DNA of 64,000 nucleotides, from assembly GCA_035079385.1 (NCBI GenBank), contig JAVHKY010000052.1, forward strand, positions 4,960,001 through 5,024,000. Reading direction: 5' to 3'. This document shows, piece after piece, positions 21,671 to 33,203 of this stretch (within the stretch, counting starts at the first letter, position 1; each line of letters starts with the position of its first letter). Made by a program: the position numbers and the translations under genes. Below the pieces are notes generated by a model. That model was not told the origin of the DNA. It saw nothing but the letters and a program-made list of their open reading frames with translations, and did no database searches. Source of the stretch: Aspidiotus rigidus (taxonomy: Eukaryota; Arthropoda; Insecta; Hemiptera; Diaspididae).

Positions 21671-21682
21671 CAAATTTTTCAG

Positions 21683-21861
21683 CATACACCCAGAAAAAAG
21701 AATGCGCAAAGGATCTTTTAAAAAGCCGGCATCCAACTATCAGAGAAGATATTAAGAACGAGATTGAAAGTGTAAAACAAAATATCAATGATAAAAAACA
21801 TGAAATTGAAAAATTGGAAATTAAAAGAATTAGATTAGAAATCGAACTAAAAGAATTCTAA
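21683..21861 (+). CDS. Possible terminal exon encoding a coiled coil
   Basis: After a good acceptor (aatttttcag) the frame reads YTQKKECAKDLLKSRHPT and then a heptad-like helix rich in Glu, Lys, Ile and Leu, ending ELKEF and TAA at 21859-21861. AATAAA follows six bases later (21867-21872). The arrangement resembles the last exon of a small DNA-binding or coiled-coil protein, but upstream exons are not identified and the block abuts the Helitron relic, so it could be part of captured or decayed sequence. Confidence 0.3.
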
Positions 21862-22352
21862 TGGTAAATAAATATCAAGAATCTTGAAAATAATTTGAAA
21901 TTTTATCATACTTAGAGGGCTTACGGCTTGTATCTTATATAAGGCGATGTCGCGAACCGACGCGAACGCTCACTGAGGGTTTGTGTTATCAGTGTGTATT
22001 TACGCAATATTACAATTTGAAGTTTTCTTTTTCAAATATCTTCTTAAAAGGAATTTCTACGAAAAAAATCATAAGAATGAAAGTTGTAGAGATTAAAATT
22101 TTCTTTAATTTGTGACCACTCTCAAATATCTACTTTGTTGAAAATATTTTCTGATAAGATTACGCGTTCGCTCGTGCGTTCGCGTAGGAAAACGAAAATG
22201 TTATCATAGCTTCCTCATTATCATTTTTTGTCCTAAACCTATCGCTCAAGAATCACTCTTTTAGAATGAACTTACTCATTAAATACTTGCCTTAAATCTT
22301 AGATTTTATCGTTGAAACATTAAATTTTTTTTGTTTGGAATAAACGGTTACT
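21862..22352 (+). promoter_or_regulatory. COX18 upstream region
   Basis: The 490 bases before the COX18 start include a TATATAAGG box at about 21936-21945 and two CpG-rich patches (GCGAACCGACGCGAACGC at about 21953 and GCGTTCGCTCGTGCGTTCGC at about 22166) in otherwise AT-rich DNA. These may mark the promoter or 5' untranslated exon; which is used cannot be told from sequence alone. Confidence 0.35.
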
Positions 22353-23453
22353 ATGAGTGTAGGTTTGGTACGACTTGTTCGCAACCTCTCCGACCGGTGT
22401 ACAGTTACGAAGTTCGTTGAGATAATAAATTCTCAATCGAAACAAAGGTTCCCCATTCAAAACGTTTCACATCTGTGTAATGTTACTCGACGGAATTTCG
22501 TGGCCGATTTCCAGAATGTGAGACATCTTTCTTCTGTTCCTTCGATTTCGTCGATGATCGAACCATTTCAGTGGCGTACGTATGCCGGTTCACTCAACCA
22601 AATAATCAGCCAGTACGCTGAATCAGACCTCGTTCTTTGTGCTACAGATTTAGTGATAAGATTTCATGATGCAAGTGGGCTACATTGGTGGAGTATTATT
22701 TGCCTGAGTACAATCGCCGTACGAACATTGCTAGTCTTTCCGTTCACCGTGCATCAGCGGCACGTCAGTTCCAGATATGAACTTATACAACATGAGTTAA
22801 ATACCACTGTTGATGAAGAAATAACCCAGAAAATAAAAAAGTTGGCCGATAATAATAACTGGGATGAGGATAAAATAACATCCGAGTACAATAGAGAGAA
22901 AAATGAAAGGAGAACAGCTTTAATAAAGGAGTACAATTGTCATCCGATGAAATTCATTTTATTACTACTCATGCAGACCCCGATCTGGTTGACAAGCTCT
23001 TGTGTAATACGTAATCTTACGTTCATGCTACCGATAGCAGATGCTACCGCGCAAATCGTACATGCTGAAATGAAAGTCAACAGTTTTTTGTGGGTGCACG
23101 ACCTGACTGTTCCCGATCCTTATTTTCCAGTTTTTCTCATTGCAGGCCACATGATAAATGTACGATTGAACGTGATCGCCCAATTGGGAAGACGTACGCT
23201 GTTTGATAAGTTGATTATGATACTTTACACTTCCTTTATTATATTGTTTTGTAATTTTGCACTCGAGGTTCCTAGCAGCCTGGTCTTGTATTGGACCACT
23301 TCGGTTTGGTGCGCTTTAATCCAAAATTTAATGTTTTTTTCGCCTACCGTACGTAAATTCTTCAGGATACCTACCACAAAAAGTATGAGACCGAACGTGT
23401 TTCGAAAAGTAGTCAATAAGTTCACAAACTTTTATAAGTTTCTAAGATATTAA
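22353..23453 (+). CDS. COX18: Mitochondrial inner-membrane insertase COX18 (Oxa1/YidC family)
   Basis: A single 366-residue frame without introns. Residues 1-60 are poor in acidic residues with spaced Arg (LVRLVRNLSDR, TRRNF), consistent with a mitochondrial presequence. The YidC/Oxa1 core follows: a membrane segment at about 108-132 (SGLHWWSIICLSTIAVRTLL), a charged matrix loop with a long Glu/Lys-rich helix at 140-195, a segment at about 198-225 (HPMKFILLLLMQTPIW), and three more hydrophobic stretches at about 258-272, 286-305 and 306-330. The GLHWW start and VRTLL-x-FP-x-x-x-HQ motif favour COX18 over OXA1L, and length fits. In the family's known role it inserts the Cox2 C-terminal domain across the inner membrane during cytochrome c oxidase assembly. 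Neighbours are unrelated transposon relics. I chose the first ATG because it precedes the presequence. Confidence 0.88.
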   Translation: MSVGLVRLVRNLSDRCTVTKFVEIINSQSKQRFPIQNVSHLCNVTRRNFVADFQNVRHLSSVPSISSMIEPFQWRTYAGSLNQIISQYAESDLVLCATDLVIRFHDASGLHWWSIICLSTIAVRTLLVFPFTVHQRHVSSRYELIQHELNTTVDEEITQKIKKLADNNNWDEDKITSEYNREKNERRTALIKEYNCHPMKFILLLLMQTPIWLTSSCVIRNLTFMLPIADATAQIVHAEMKVNSFLWVHDLTVPDPYFPVFLIAGHMINVRLNVIAQLGRRTLFDKLIMILYTSFIILFCNFALEVPSSLVLYWTTSVWCALIQNLMFFSPTVRKFFRIPTTKSMRPNVFRKVVNKFTNFYKFLRY

Positions 23454-23457
23454 TAAA
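23452..23457 (+). promoter_or_regulatory. Candidate polyadenylation signal overlapping the COX18 stop
   Basis: AATAAA overlaps the TAA stop (23451-23453). If used, the 3' untranslated region is very short and would end before or within the T run at 23490-23516. Confidence 0.4.
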
Positions 23458-23459
23458 TA

Positions 23460-25690
23460 TGACAATAATTCAAACGCGTTATCAATGTGTTTTTTTTTTT
23501 TTTTTTTTTTTTTTTTCTTTCAAGAAACAGGAATTTCTCCGAACAAAAGAAACACGATTTGTCGACGTCCTGAAAAATTCTCAGAAAAGAACAGTATACT
23601 TGAGAGGAAGAGATGGAGAGCGAACTTTTGAAGAGCTATTATCGATTTCTTTCTGGTCAAGTTTTACTGTCTTTGTCAAAATTTCATATGTTCGAAAAAG
23701 CAAGAAACCTATCCTCACATCGATACAAATGAAGGAATTCGAGAGATATTATTATGAATAAATGTAAGAATTTGTTCTTCATGATTGACTCTTTGAGCTG
23801 AAATCTTGTCATTCAAATTCATTAAACCCAACGAATATCACCTTGAAAAAACTTATTTCATGAAACTTTGTTGCTCTGATCAACTTATTGGTGGTCGAAA
23901 ATATTCCAAGTCCTCCTATCATGTAGCTCGAACGTCGGAATTTTTCCGAGTCTCTAAGTCGTAATAGTAATATGTCAACAGTGTAACCAGTGACAGGGTG
24001 ACTAGATGACACTCTTTTTGAAGGAAAGTACTCTTTTTGGCTGATGGAAAGAGAGAACTCTGTCTATTCCTCAAAATTATCTAAAAGTACTCTATTTTAA
24101 AAAATCTGCGCTTTGTTTTCGATTAAAATACTCTATTGGTGTGACGACAAACTCTTTGTACTCTTTTTCTCACCGAGGTTTTTTTTTTTGCTTGTAAAAT
24201 TAAAATTGCACTTCCAAAAATATCTGGTCACTCTACCAGTGAGAGTGCAGGAAGAATTTAAAACTGGCACGCCTTACAAGTGCGACGTTAATAATGATTT
24301 GAAAGGGAAAGAATTTATCCTCTAATGCAAAAGCCACAATGTTGGGTAGTCTTGCAAACGAATTGTAAGAGAAGTGGAAAAACTAGTTGAAATAGAAATC
24401 CGAAGAAAGGAAATTAAAAAAAAAACAAGGATACTTACTATAGATACCTACCAGCGCAAAAAATTTCGATCAAACGAATCCGTATCGTATTTATCCGTTT
24501 CAACGGAATAAATAAATTTTTTCCTACAATAATGAAATAAAAAATTACTAGGAGTATCAAATTCTCCCACAAACCTGAGGAATTGTAGCAGCTATCAGCT
24601 TTCAATTCATCTTATTCGAGTAAATTATTAGAGTTCGTAGTTCTCAAAGGAAATCTCGATCTACAAAAGATTGGAAACCCTTCCAGGTCAATAATAACTT
24701 GAGGAATATTTTGAGTTACAACCGTTCTCATAGAATAAAATCATGATATTTGCTCGTTAGTATGAAAGGTCATCCGCAGAGTCCGAGTATGTGACGTACG
24801 ATACTGCTATACCGAGTAAAAACAGTGCAAATAAACACGTCAAAAGAGGCGGCTAAAACTTCCTCTGTTGATGACAACGAGTGGAGAAACAATGGAGTTT
24901 GCCATCAACAAATGGCATGGCATGCGTATTCTAGCGCAAAGAGTGAAGTGCTTTATGGTGGTGTGCTGATCATTCAACTATAACGTCGTTCTACGTATCG
25001 GACTGAGCGCTTATTCGTTATTTTTCCAATTTCTTTCTCCTTTTGATTATCATTCAGCAAAAATATTGTGTGCCTGTATCGCCCTTTCAATGACAACCTG
25101 AGGATTTATATCGAATAGAAAAATCATTTTTGGTGATCGGTTGAAATATTCAGTGATATGTGTTCGAATTTTAATTAATTCTATTAATTTTTCAATAGAA
25201 ACACACCGTACCTACCTAAATCATGATTTTTGGATAAAGCGTTCAAATAACTATTTTCGTAAGTACCTACAATTGATTTTCTATCTTTAACGATGTAGGC
25301 CTAATTACCTATGTATTTTCATCATTTTCCAGTACCTACAAAATTTCTTACGTTGCGTTTTTTTAACTTATAACTCTTTAAATTAGTTTTATGTGCGTCT
25401 AGGATCAACAAAATCGCATCCCTTTAAGTGAAAAATAAATTTTGATATCATTCATTTTGAAACTACGATGAATAAGAAACGTTTTGGAAAAACTCATGCG
25501 GTCACACAATTTGTGCAAAAAACAAATCCATAGAATACATACCTACTTTACGTGACAAATTCACACAAGGAAATTATCAAAACGAGTCCGATCGAAATGA
25601 AACTGAAATTCTTCAAATTCTACTGACAAAGATTTTTATGAAGAGTTCAATTTGCGTGATAATTGAATGAGGCGGAACGTGTTCTATGAA
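23460..25690. other. AT-rich region with no recognised gene
   Basis: A run of about 25 T, barely interrupted, lies at 23490-23516. The rest has only short open frames without recognisable similarity. Confidence 0.4.
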
Positions 25691-26080
25691 CCAAATCAGG
25701 TAGGTTTCGATGTTGAGAATTGAATTTGAGATTCGAATCCTCAAAATTCAACATTTTTCCGAGTCTCCGTATTGCTGTACACAGCTCGGTATTCAAAATT
25801 TCTTCAAATTATTCTTCTCTAATGATCGGAATTTTTTGGAGTCCCCCTCCTCTCAAGTGTATATTATAGCGCGAAAGTTGGAATTTTTCCAAGTCCCACT
25901 TCCGATACAGAGAAGGCGAAATTTTAAGGAGCTTAATTTATGGGAGAGTCTTTTTGAAGATTTTGGCGTCTCGCCGTTCGCAGTCCAGCACTGACTTACC
26001 GCAATGAAAGAGTTGGACTTGAAAGAATTCCAAATATCATGCTATATATGACAGAAAAGGATTCAAAAAAATGTAGACTT
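25690..26080 (+). repeat. Degenerate short-unit repeat related to the Helitron minisatellite
   Basis: Several diverged blocks alternate a TTGGAATTTTTCCAAGTCCC-like segment with a TATATATGACAGAAAAGGA-like segment. The same modules occur at 6.1-6.3, 10.7-10.8 and 60.1-60.4 kb. No coding frame is maintained. Confidence 0.45.
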
Positions 26081-26084
26081 TCCG

Positions 26085-26730
26085 GGTCTGTTGCGTCAAT
26101 TCTGAGGTGATTCGTAGTTCCGTGGTTATTTACAATGGTCGACTTTAAATCAACCTGAAATCAACGTCGATCTGAAGTCGATAACGAGTGACCTTCCCAA
26201 ATTTTTCTATCGACCTGAAACCAATCTGCTGCATCTATACCAATCAACTTCTAGTTTTCTGAGAATGTATGCCAATCGAGTTGAAATCGATGTCGATCTA
26301 GAATCGATTTACAGTCAACCCCTCGTTGTATATTGTCTGTAGGATGACTTTGCTACTCGCAGATAGAATATGTAGATATAATTTTCGAACGAGGGCCAAG
26401 AAGAATTTCAATTATGCTTGACCAGGGCAGCAATGGTTTCATTGACGCAATTTGACGTCAATTTTCAGTCGACGTTGAAATGAAATATCAGCAGTCGACT
26501 CACTTTCGACCTCGATTTTGAAACACTGTGAAATTGTGCCCCTAAAATCTACAATATTTCGACTCGATTAGCAAGTCTTTTGCCGATGAATGAAGTATAA
26601 TCATCCTGAAAGCGACGTCGATTTTCAGTCGACTTCAATCCATAATACCAGGATTCGATTTTACTTAATGGTAAGGAGAACGAGCAATTTTCAGTCGACT
26701 TCCAAGAAATTACGTAATATTTGCCAAAAG
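26085..26730. repeat. Degenerate GTCGA-rich repeat
   Basis: The motif CAGTCGAC / GTCGATCTGAAGTCGAT and near relatives recur at least ten times on both strands over 640 bases (for example AATTTTCAGTCGACTTC twice and ATCGATGTCGATCTAGAATC). It resembles a decayed minisatellite or foldback interior. No gene. Confidence 0.4.
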
Positions 26731-27446
26731 CCCCTCCTGCGCATAAGATTCGGCTGCACTCCCTCTCCCTAAATACCACACATATTTTATCGACGCCTCT
26801 CTCCCTTTACACATACATCGCGGTACCAATTGGAATCATACAGGCTAAGTACTCATTCTCAGTTATTTCACGGACAGTCGATCATCAATGATTAAATGAT
26901 TAAGAATTTTTATAATTGAGAATAGAAATAGGTGAAGTTTTTTCTCTAAACAACTGAAGCGCGAAATCTTTGTGCAATCAGTCGTTTTCCAAGAGAATAA
27001 AATTCCACCTTGTGATTCTACTGAAATCATCCCGCACGCCCGGTAAGAATTTTAGGTACCTGGTATTATTTTATTTATTATTTAAATAAACAATTAAAGA
27101 ATGTACTAATATAATATAGATGACAACCAGTCCATCGATTAAAAACAAAACGAGCATTACTATAAACGCAATTTAATACTTTTCACCGGAATTCCGCGTG
27201 ATTTTGATGCCGAATGAATTACGTTGTGTCGTAATCTATCAACTGTTGCACAAATTCGACAGGCACAATCACCTCTTTGGTAGCAGAATGTGAATCCCTT
27301 TCACTTTTTCATGTTTATTAGAACCGAAATTTGCAATAACTGTCTCATGAAAAGGTGAACATTATTTCAGCTGAGTCAACCTTCCAAAGAGCTTTACGTC
27401 TATGGGGTCGGATTTAAAGGGGAGGAGTTCGGGAACACTCCACCAA
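26730..27446. other. No recognised gene
   Basis: Ordinary AT-rich sequence; nothing coding or repetitive recognised before the microsatellite. Confidence 0.4.
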
Positions 27447-27574
<128 letters not shown>

Positions 27575-29605
27575 TATTCGCTTGTGTGTCGCATGTGCAG
27601 CACCGCCCGTCATCCATAATGGAGTAGGTGCGGGTTGCGTATGCATTTAATATTGTTTCCTCCAACACCGGAATCGACCCTTTCGGGTATAACTTCAGTG
27701 AAGGAGGAATCTCCTACGCGAACCCCCTCTTCTACTCGGCAACTGCCAAGTTGCTTTGACAACCGCCAAGCTGCGATGCCCCCCTGGCACGCACAAAAAA
27801 GAAACAGCACTAGAGAACGCACTCACGTCACAAAAACGACACTATCACATCACATCAGGCGTAATAAGTCGCTGTTGCGTGAATCTCACTGTATGGTGCT
27901 CGTTAGACATATTCGTATGAACAGTGAACGTACCGTAGTAAGTTCACCGGAATAGAGGACGCGGAGCAACCATATAAACGCGAGATTCTTTCAACAACTA
28001 TAAAGGCCCTAACAATCTGGATGGTATCCTTCTTCCTCTTCTTCCTGCAGATCTGGATGTTGATGGTACACAGGTGTTGAGTAGGCCATAGCGTGGTTCT
28101 GCATTTGCCTATTCCATTCCTGGTCCATCTTCCTCTTCATGATGGTGGCCGCAAATGCAGACACCTGGTTCCATGCTTCTTCGGAACCTAGCATGGTGGG
28201 TACCAGGCTACTCGGGTCGAGCGCTTCATCTACCCCGATCTCTTGAAGAGACCGACTAAGCTCGTCCCGCTCACGCCTCCACGCCTCACACTCAAATAAG
28301 GTGTGTTGTGGCCGCCCTTGGTTACAGTGCGAACACGTTGCCTGCTCAACTTTCCTTAACTTCTCGTGAAGGTACTTGTTGAAGCAGCCATGGCCGCTTA
28401 ACACCTGCGTCAGGTGAAAGTTCAGCTGACCATGGTGTCGGTTCATCCACTCATCAAGGTCGCGTATTAGCACACGGGTTGTCCATGTACCCAGCTCACT
28501 CTGGGCAATTCTTTCTTTCCACTTTACAAGCAAGGAGCGCCTGGCCTCCTGCTTGACCCGTAAAGCTTCTCGGTTGGTTGTCGTTCTCTTCTTTGCTTCG
28601 AACACCACCGCTCTCTCCTCAGCAAGGAGCTCGATTGGTGGTGAACGTGCTAATACACAAAGAGCCTCCGTCGAGACAGTGCGGTAGGCACTAACACACC
28701 TCAGCGCAGCTCTTCGTTGGATCTTTACCATCTCTCTTCTTCGGTATGGTATCTTCATGCAGTCGGCCCATACTGGCGCACCATATAGGAGGATCGACAA
28801 GGTGGTGCTCATCATGATCCTTCTCCTTGCTTCTCTCGGTCCTCCCAGGTTCCTCATAAGGCGGCTTAGGTATCCAACTACCCGGCCCGCCTTTTCCGCT
28901 GCCATCAGGAAATGGTGCCTGAAGCTCAGCGTTGAGTCAAACCAGATGCCCAGGTATTTCATTTGCTTCTTGGTTTCAATTTCCACACCTCGCAGGCGAA
29001 AGGTGGGTGGCTTGAACTTCCGACGGGTCGTGAATAAAATGGCCTCCGTCTTACTTGCTGCTAGTTCAAGTCCAGCCGACTCGATCCAACGCGTCACATC
29101 CTCTAGGGCCCGGTTTACCCTGCTCTCCACCGCTACAGTTGTTTCGGCAGTGCATACCACCAGGGTGTCATCCGCATAGCAGATAAGCTTAACCCCCGGT
29201 GGCAGCTTCACCTTAAAGATTCCGTTAAATGCGACGCACCACAAAAGCGGCCCAAGGACCGACCCCTGCGGCACCCCACAAGTAACAGGGCGCTTTACTG
29301 TACCAGCAGACGTCTCTGCTTGGATTTCACGGCAGCTAAGATAGCTGCTGATCATCCTGAGCAGGTATGCGGGCACTCCTGCGTTCACAAGAGCTTCCAA
29401 TATCATCTTCCATGGAATTGAATTGAACGCATTTCTTATGTCGAGGCTGACGGCTGCGCAAAACTGGCGCATATCAATCGCTGACTTGGCTATCCTCTTC
29501 AGCCGGATCCCAGCATCTGATGTGCAGCGTCCAGTTTGAAAACCGTACTGGCTATCAGAGATTATATCTCTTTCCTTCAGATAGCTCTCCAAACGATTGG
29601 CTATC
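27575..29605 (-). mobile_element. R1/I-type non-LTR retrotransposon, 5'-truncated
   Basis: A minus-strand frame covers the reverse transcriptase from about motif 2a onward and the C-terminal domain, followed by about 430 bases of 3' untranslated region and an (ATT)n tail. Upstream parts (endonuclease, ORF1) are missing, as for a copy cut short during target-primed reverse transcription. A second, more damaged copy lies at 44064-45172. Confidence 0.85.
28009..29605 (-). pseudogene. LINE reverse transcriptase (R1/I-like), N-terminally truncated
   Basis: RT landmarks in order: YGFQTGRCTSDAGIRL, AVSLDIRNAFNSIPW (first catalytic Asp), CGVPQGSVLGPLLW, ICYADDTLVV (catalytic Asp pair), KYLGIWFDSTLSFRHH. 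After the thumb comes GHGCFNKYLHEKLRKVE and a CCHC finger CSHCNQG...QHTLFEC, typical of R1/I-group elements. The catalytic residues are intact, but the N-terminal half of the protein is absent; the open frame upstream of 29605 only reads through a microsatellite (poly-Leu). It ends with an acidic run LQEEEEEGYHPDC and a stop at 28009. Confidence 0.85.

Positions 29606-29642
<37 letters not shown>
29606..29642. repeat. (AAT)n microsatellite between two opposed LINEs
   Basis: About 12 AAT units separate the 5'-truncated end of the minus-strand LINE from the 5'-truncated end of the plus-strand LINE. It may be the target or filler at which one of them inserted. Confidence 0.7.
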
Positions 29643-29644
<2 letters not shown>

Positions 29645-30808
29645 TCACTAAGAATCAATATCATCACCCCAAGAGTGCAGTCGAGAGGACAACAACACCA
29701 CGAAACCACGGCGGGAGAGGTCTGCTAGATATTGCAAAAATCCGCGACAGGCAGATCCTCAACATGAAGGAGTAAGTTACTTTCAGAAAAATGAAAACCA
29801 AAGCAAGATAGTGGAAGCCATAAGACAAGCAGACAAGGCTTTTACACCCTTGAATTTGACTGATGGAAATATAGAGCCCCTGAAAGAAAAGATCCAGCTA
29901 CGGGAAGAAGAGGCAAGGAAAAGATGGCAGAGCAAAGCTTTGCACGGGCGCTTCTACAATGAATTACATGACTCTAATGTGGATGTAAAGGCCTCATGTA
30001 AATGGTTGCAAATTGGTGACATATATCCGGAGTCCGAAGGGTTTATGGTGGCAGTGCAGGACCAGGTTTTACCTACCAATAATTATAGGAAGGCTATCTT
30101 GAAAGAAGAGGTGGTGGATCGATGTCGGAAGTGCGGAGTGAATAATGAAACAATATCACATATTCTTAACGGATGCTCGATAATGGTGGCCCAGAAATAC
30201 AAAGAAAGACACGACGATGTGTGTAAAATAATGCATCAAGCCATAATAAAAACCCTGTTAAATATGACGAAGAACGAACCATATTACAAATATGATCCAC
30301 AAACTGTCATCGAAAAAAACGCATACAAGATATACTGGGATCGCACAATAAGAACGGACAAAACAGTTATACATAATCGCCCAGACATAGTAATATGGAA
30401 CAAAGAAGAAAGTACGGCTCAACTAATTGACATCGCAATACCATATGCAAATAATATGCAAAAAACATACGACGAGAAGATCCGAAAGTACGAAGAACTG
30501 AGTCGACAAATCCAGATGATGTGGAAGGTAAAGAAGGTAGAGACAATACCAATCATAATATCTAGCACCGGGCTCATACACAAGGAACTACAGCGAAATC
30601 TGCGGCGGATTGGGATCCACGAGGGCTGGTTCATGAAAATGCAGAAGGCAGTAATAATACGGGCATGCAGTCTAGTGCGGGAATTCCTGGGCGGAAAGTA
30701 AATACGGTATGACAGTTACTTGGCATCGACCCGTACTGTCATACTACAATACCCACATTAAGGGAAATGTGGTGGAAATGCGGAATAATAATAATTTAAT
30801 AATAATAA
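29643..30808 (+). pseudogene. R2/R4-type LINE C-terminus with restriction-like endonuclease
   Basis: The frame opens at about 29643 (GGRGLLDIAKIRDRQILNMK), hits a stop near 29770, and continues as a 296-residue frame from 29811 to 30701. It contains KRWQSKALHGRFYNEL, WLQIGDIYPESEGF, a zinc motif DRCRKCGVNNETISHILNGC (CX2CX7HX4C) and a nuclease core with RPDIVIWNKEESTAQLIDIA (PD...D as in the restriction-like endonuclease of R2/R4/NeSL elements). RT is missing, so the copy is 5'-truncated. An AAT-rich tail follows at 30784-30808. In these elements the endonuclease nicks a specific target for target-primed reverse transcription. The in-frame stop means no full product. Confidence 0.75.
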
Positions 30809-31058
30809 AACTCGCAGCAGTCATGACTAGCTGCTCGGAATTGCCTTCATTAACTTTGTTAATTGAGGGAAACAGGGAACCTGTTGTGGTATTTACTAGT
30901 CGAGCTTGAACTTCTTTAGAGTAGGGTTATACTAGGCTCAAGCTTACTTTACCTTACTTTATATTACCTCTATTATACTAGGCTTTAAGCTGTTCTAGTT
31001 TTGCTTTAATTATAAAGACATAATAATACATATAGCAGGTTTATATTATACCGGTATT
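30809..31058. repeat. Degenerate TACTAGGCTT-type repeat
   Basis: Several blocks like TATACTAGGCTCAAGCTTAC and TTATACTAGGCTTTAAGC. The same motif family recurs at 34600-34990, 43845-43930 and 45600-45720, suggesting one repeat field later split by the RTE-like and gypsy elements. Confidence 0.45.
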
Positions 31059-31091
31059 GTCGTCGTCGTCGTATCCTTTTTCCAGGGTAGG

Positions 31092-33203
31092 CTATTGGCC
31101 TGTCGGTGTGTTCGAAGCCGAATCGGAGCTAGATGTATCTACCAATTTTTTCCTTGGTCTTCCTCTTGATCTCTTAGCCGTTGGAGTGTATTCTGTGATC
31201 ATTTTTGGAGATCTTCCCTCCTCCATTCTCTCCACGTGCGATCTCCATTTTTTTCGATAATTTTTTATTCTGCGTATTATAGGTGTCACTCCCAAAGAAT
31301 CTGTAATTACTTCGGATTTTATTCTGTCGCTCAGTGTTACCCCTGCGGTTCTTCGCATGAAGCGCATCTCAGCAGATGTAATTCTTCTCTTGTCAGCTTT
31401 TTTCATCGCCCAGTTTTCGCATCCGTAAGTTAGGGTTGGTACGGCGAGGGTGTTGTAAACTCGTACTCGGGTTTCTTTCCTCACTTTATTTACTGGCATG
31501 GTTCTATTCAATAGGCATGTTAGTTTTATAAATTTATACAGTTTGTTTTCGATATCTACTTCTCCTTTATACGATATGTCCATGCCTAAGTAACGGAAGG
31601 TGTTCACCTGTTCCACAATTCCATTGTATACCACGATCTTACTCCGTACTGGTTCCTTTCCTTTGAAGGCTATTGTTTTCGTTTTCTTCAAGGATATTTT
31701 CATGCCGTACTTCGCCATTGCTTTTCCAAGGCTATATGCACTTCTCTGTAGACCGTCCTCGTTTTCTGCTACTATGACCTGGTCATCTGCAAACAAAACA
31801 GTTTCTATGTGTTTGCCGTTTTCTAGATTCACTCCTCTGGGTTTGTTTGTGATCCATTCTCTCGTTATTGCATCCATGTATATATTGAAGAGGACGCATG
31901 ACAGAGGGCATCCCTGTCTTACCCCTCTGTTGATTTGTACGTGGTCTGATTTTTGTTCTCCTAATTTTATGACTATTTTTGTGTTCTCGTATACTTTTTG
32001 TATTATTCTTATCATTTTTGGCGATATATTATACTCAGGGAGAATCTTGAAGAGTTCGTGTCGGTCCACATTGTCATACGCTTTTTCTAGGTCTATGAAG
32101 CACAAGTGCGTTTCTTCATTGTGTTCTATTCTTTTTTCCATGAGTAGTTTTACGGTATAACTTGCGTCTGTGCACGATCTGCCTCTTCTGAAACCGTTCT
32201 GGCTTTCCAGAAGTTTTGTTTCAATCGCTTCGCTTATTCTCTTTGCCCAGATCTTTACTAGTATTTTGTAGCACGTATTTAGAAGACTTATACCTCTGTA
32301 GTTTTCAGCTTTCAACATGTCCCCTTTCTTAAAGATTGGTATAACTATGGCGTTTCGATATTCTTCAGGAATTTGTTCTTTTCTCATTATGAGATTCATG
32401 AATTTGAGTAACCTTTTCTTAAAACTTGCGCTGGCGTATTTGTACAGTTCTGAAGGTATTTCATCCTCTCCGGGTGCTTTTGAATTTTTTGTTCTTCTCA
32501 AGGCTTCATCTAGCTCTTGTTTGTTTATTTCTTCACTGTCTCCTTCTATGCTTTCAGTTGCTTCTTCCCATGCATTGTTACTGGTGTTATTCCACAGTTC
32601 ACTGAAATAATTTTCCGCATCCTTCATTTGTAATTTCGGTAGATTTACTCTTTCATTAAAGTCACTTCTTATTCTCCTTAATATTTTGTACGCTCTTGGT
32701 CTTACTTTGTAAACTTCTTGCTCCAAATTGGCTACAAAATCGTCCCAGCTATTCCGTTGTAGTTCTCGGGGTTTTCTCTTTGCCAGAGCTGCTCTCTTGT
32801 TACACTCTACTTTATCCTCCATTTTTTTGGTGTTCATCCATCTTCGAAAGGCGGCCTGTTTCTCTCTTACTAATGTCTGTATTTCTTCATTCCAGTTTCT
32901 CAATTTTTTATCCGGGATTTTCGCACGCCTAGTTCCTAGACTCTCATGGGCTGCCTGTTTCACGATGTCTTTTATATTGCGCCACTCTTCCTCAATGTCT
33001 TCGCTGGTATTTTTGTTTTCGGCGGCCATGTTTAATCGTCTCTGGTATAGCCATCTCGAAGTATCGTCGTCTAGGGCTTTTATGTTCAGCTTCTTTTTTA
33101 TTTCTTCTTTCCTTCTCCTCTTTGATTTGTTTATACGGAAGACCCCTTGTACTAGATAGTGGTCGGAGTCTAGAGCTAAGCCTCTATATGTCCGTACATC
33201 CAA
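31092..33203 (-). pseudogene. RTE-like reverse transcriptase
   Basis: A long intact frame (about 700 residues). It starts in the end of the endonuclease (DVRTYRG...DSDHYLV, with the catalytic His) and continues through a linker rich in Lys/Arg to RT motifs: KAPGEDEIPSELYK, CFIDLEKAYDNVDR, NRGVRQGCPLSCVLFNIYMD, VLFADDQVIVAE (catalytic Asp pair, FADDQ typical of this group) and NTFRYLGMDISYKGE, then a C-terminal region with YGCENW and WRSHVERM. RT residues look functional; the element is inactive because the endonuclease before it is deleted and frame-shifted. Confidence 0.82.

Noticed and set aside
23459..23761. ORF immediately after COX18
   Set aside because: It is built around a long T run (poly-Phe) and shows no similarity or gene context.
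28757..29179. Plus-strand ORFs opposite the LINE reverse transcriptase (also at 44837-45220 and 31600-33159)
   Set aside because: They are antisense shadows of recognisable RT coding sequence.
28009..29709. Start of the LINE ORF at its first Met (29709), with a poly-Leu segment
   Set aside because: The sequence upstream of 29605 is an (ATT)n microsatellite and flanking DNA, so the real copy begins inside RT.
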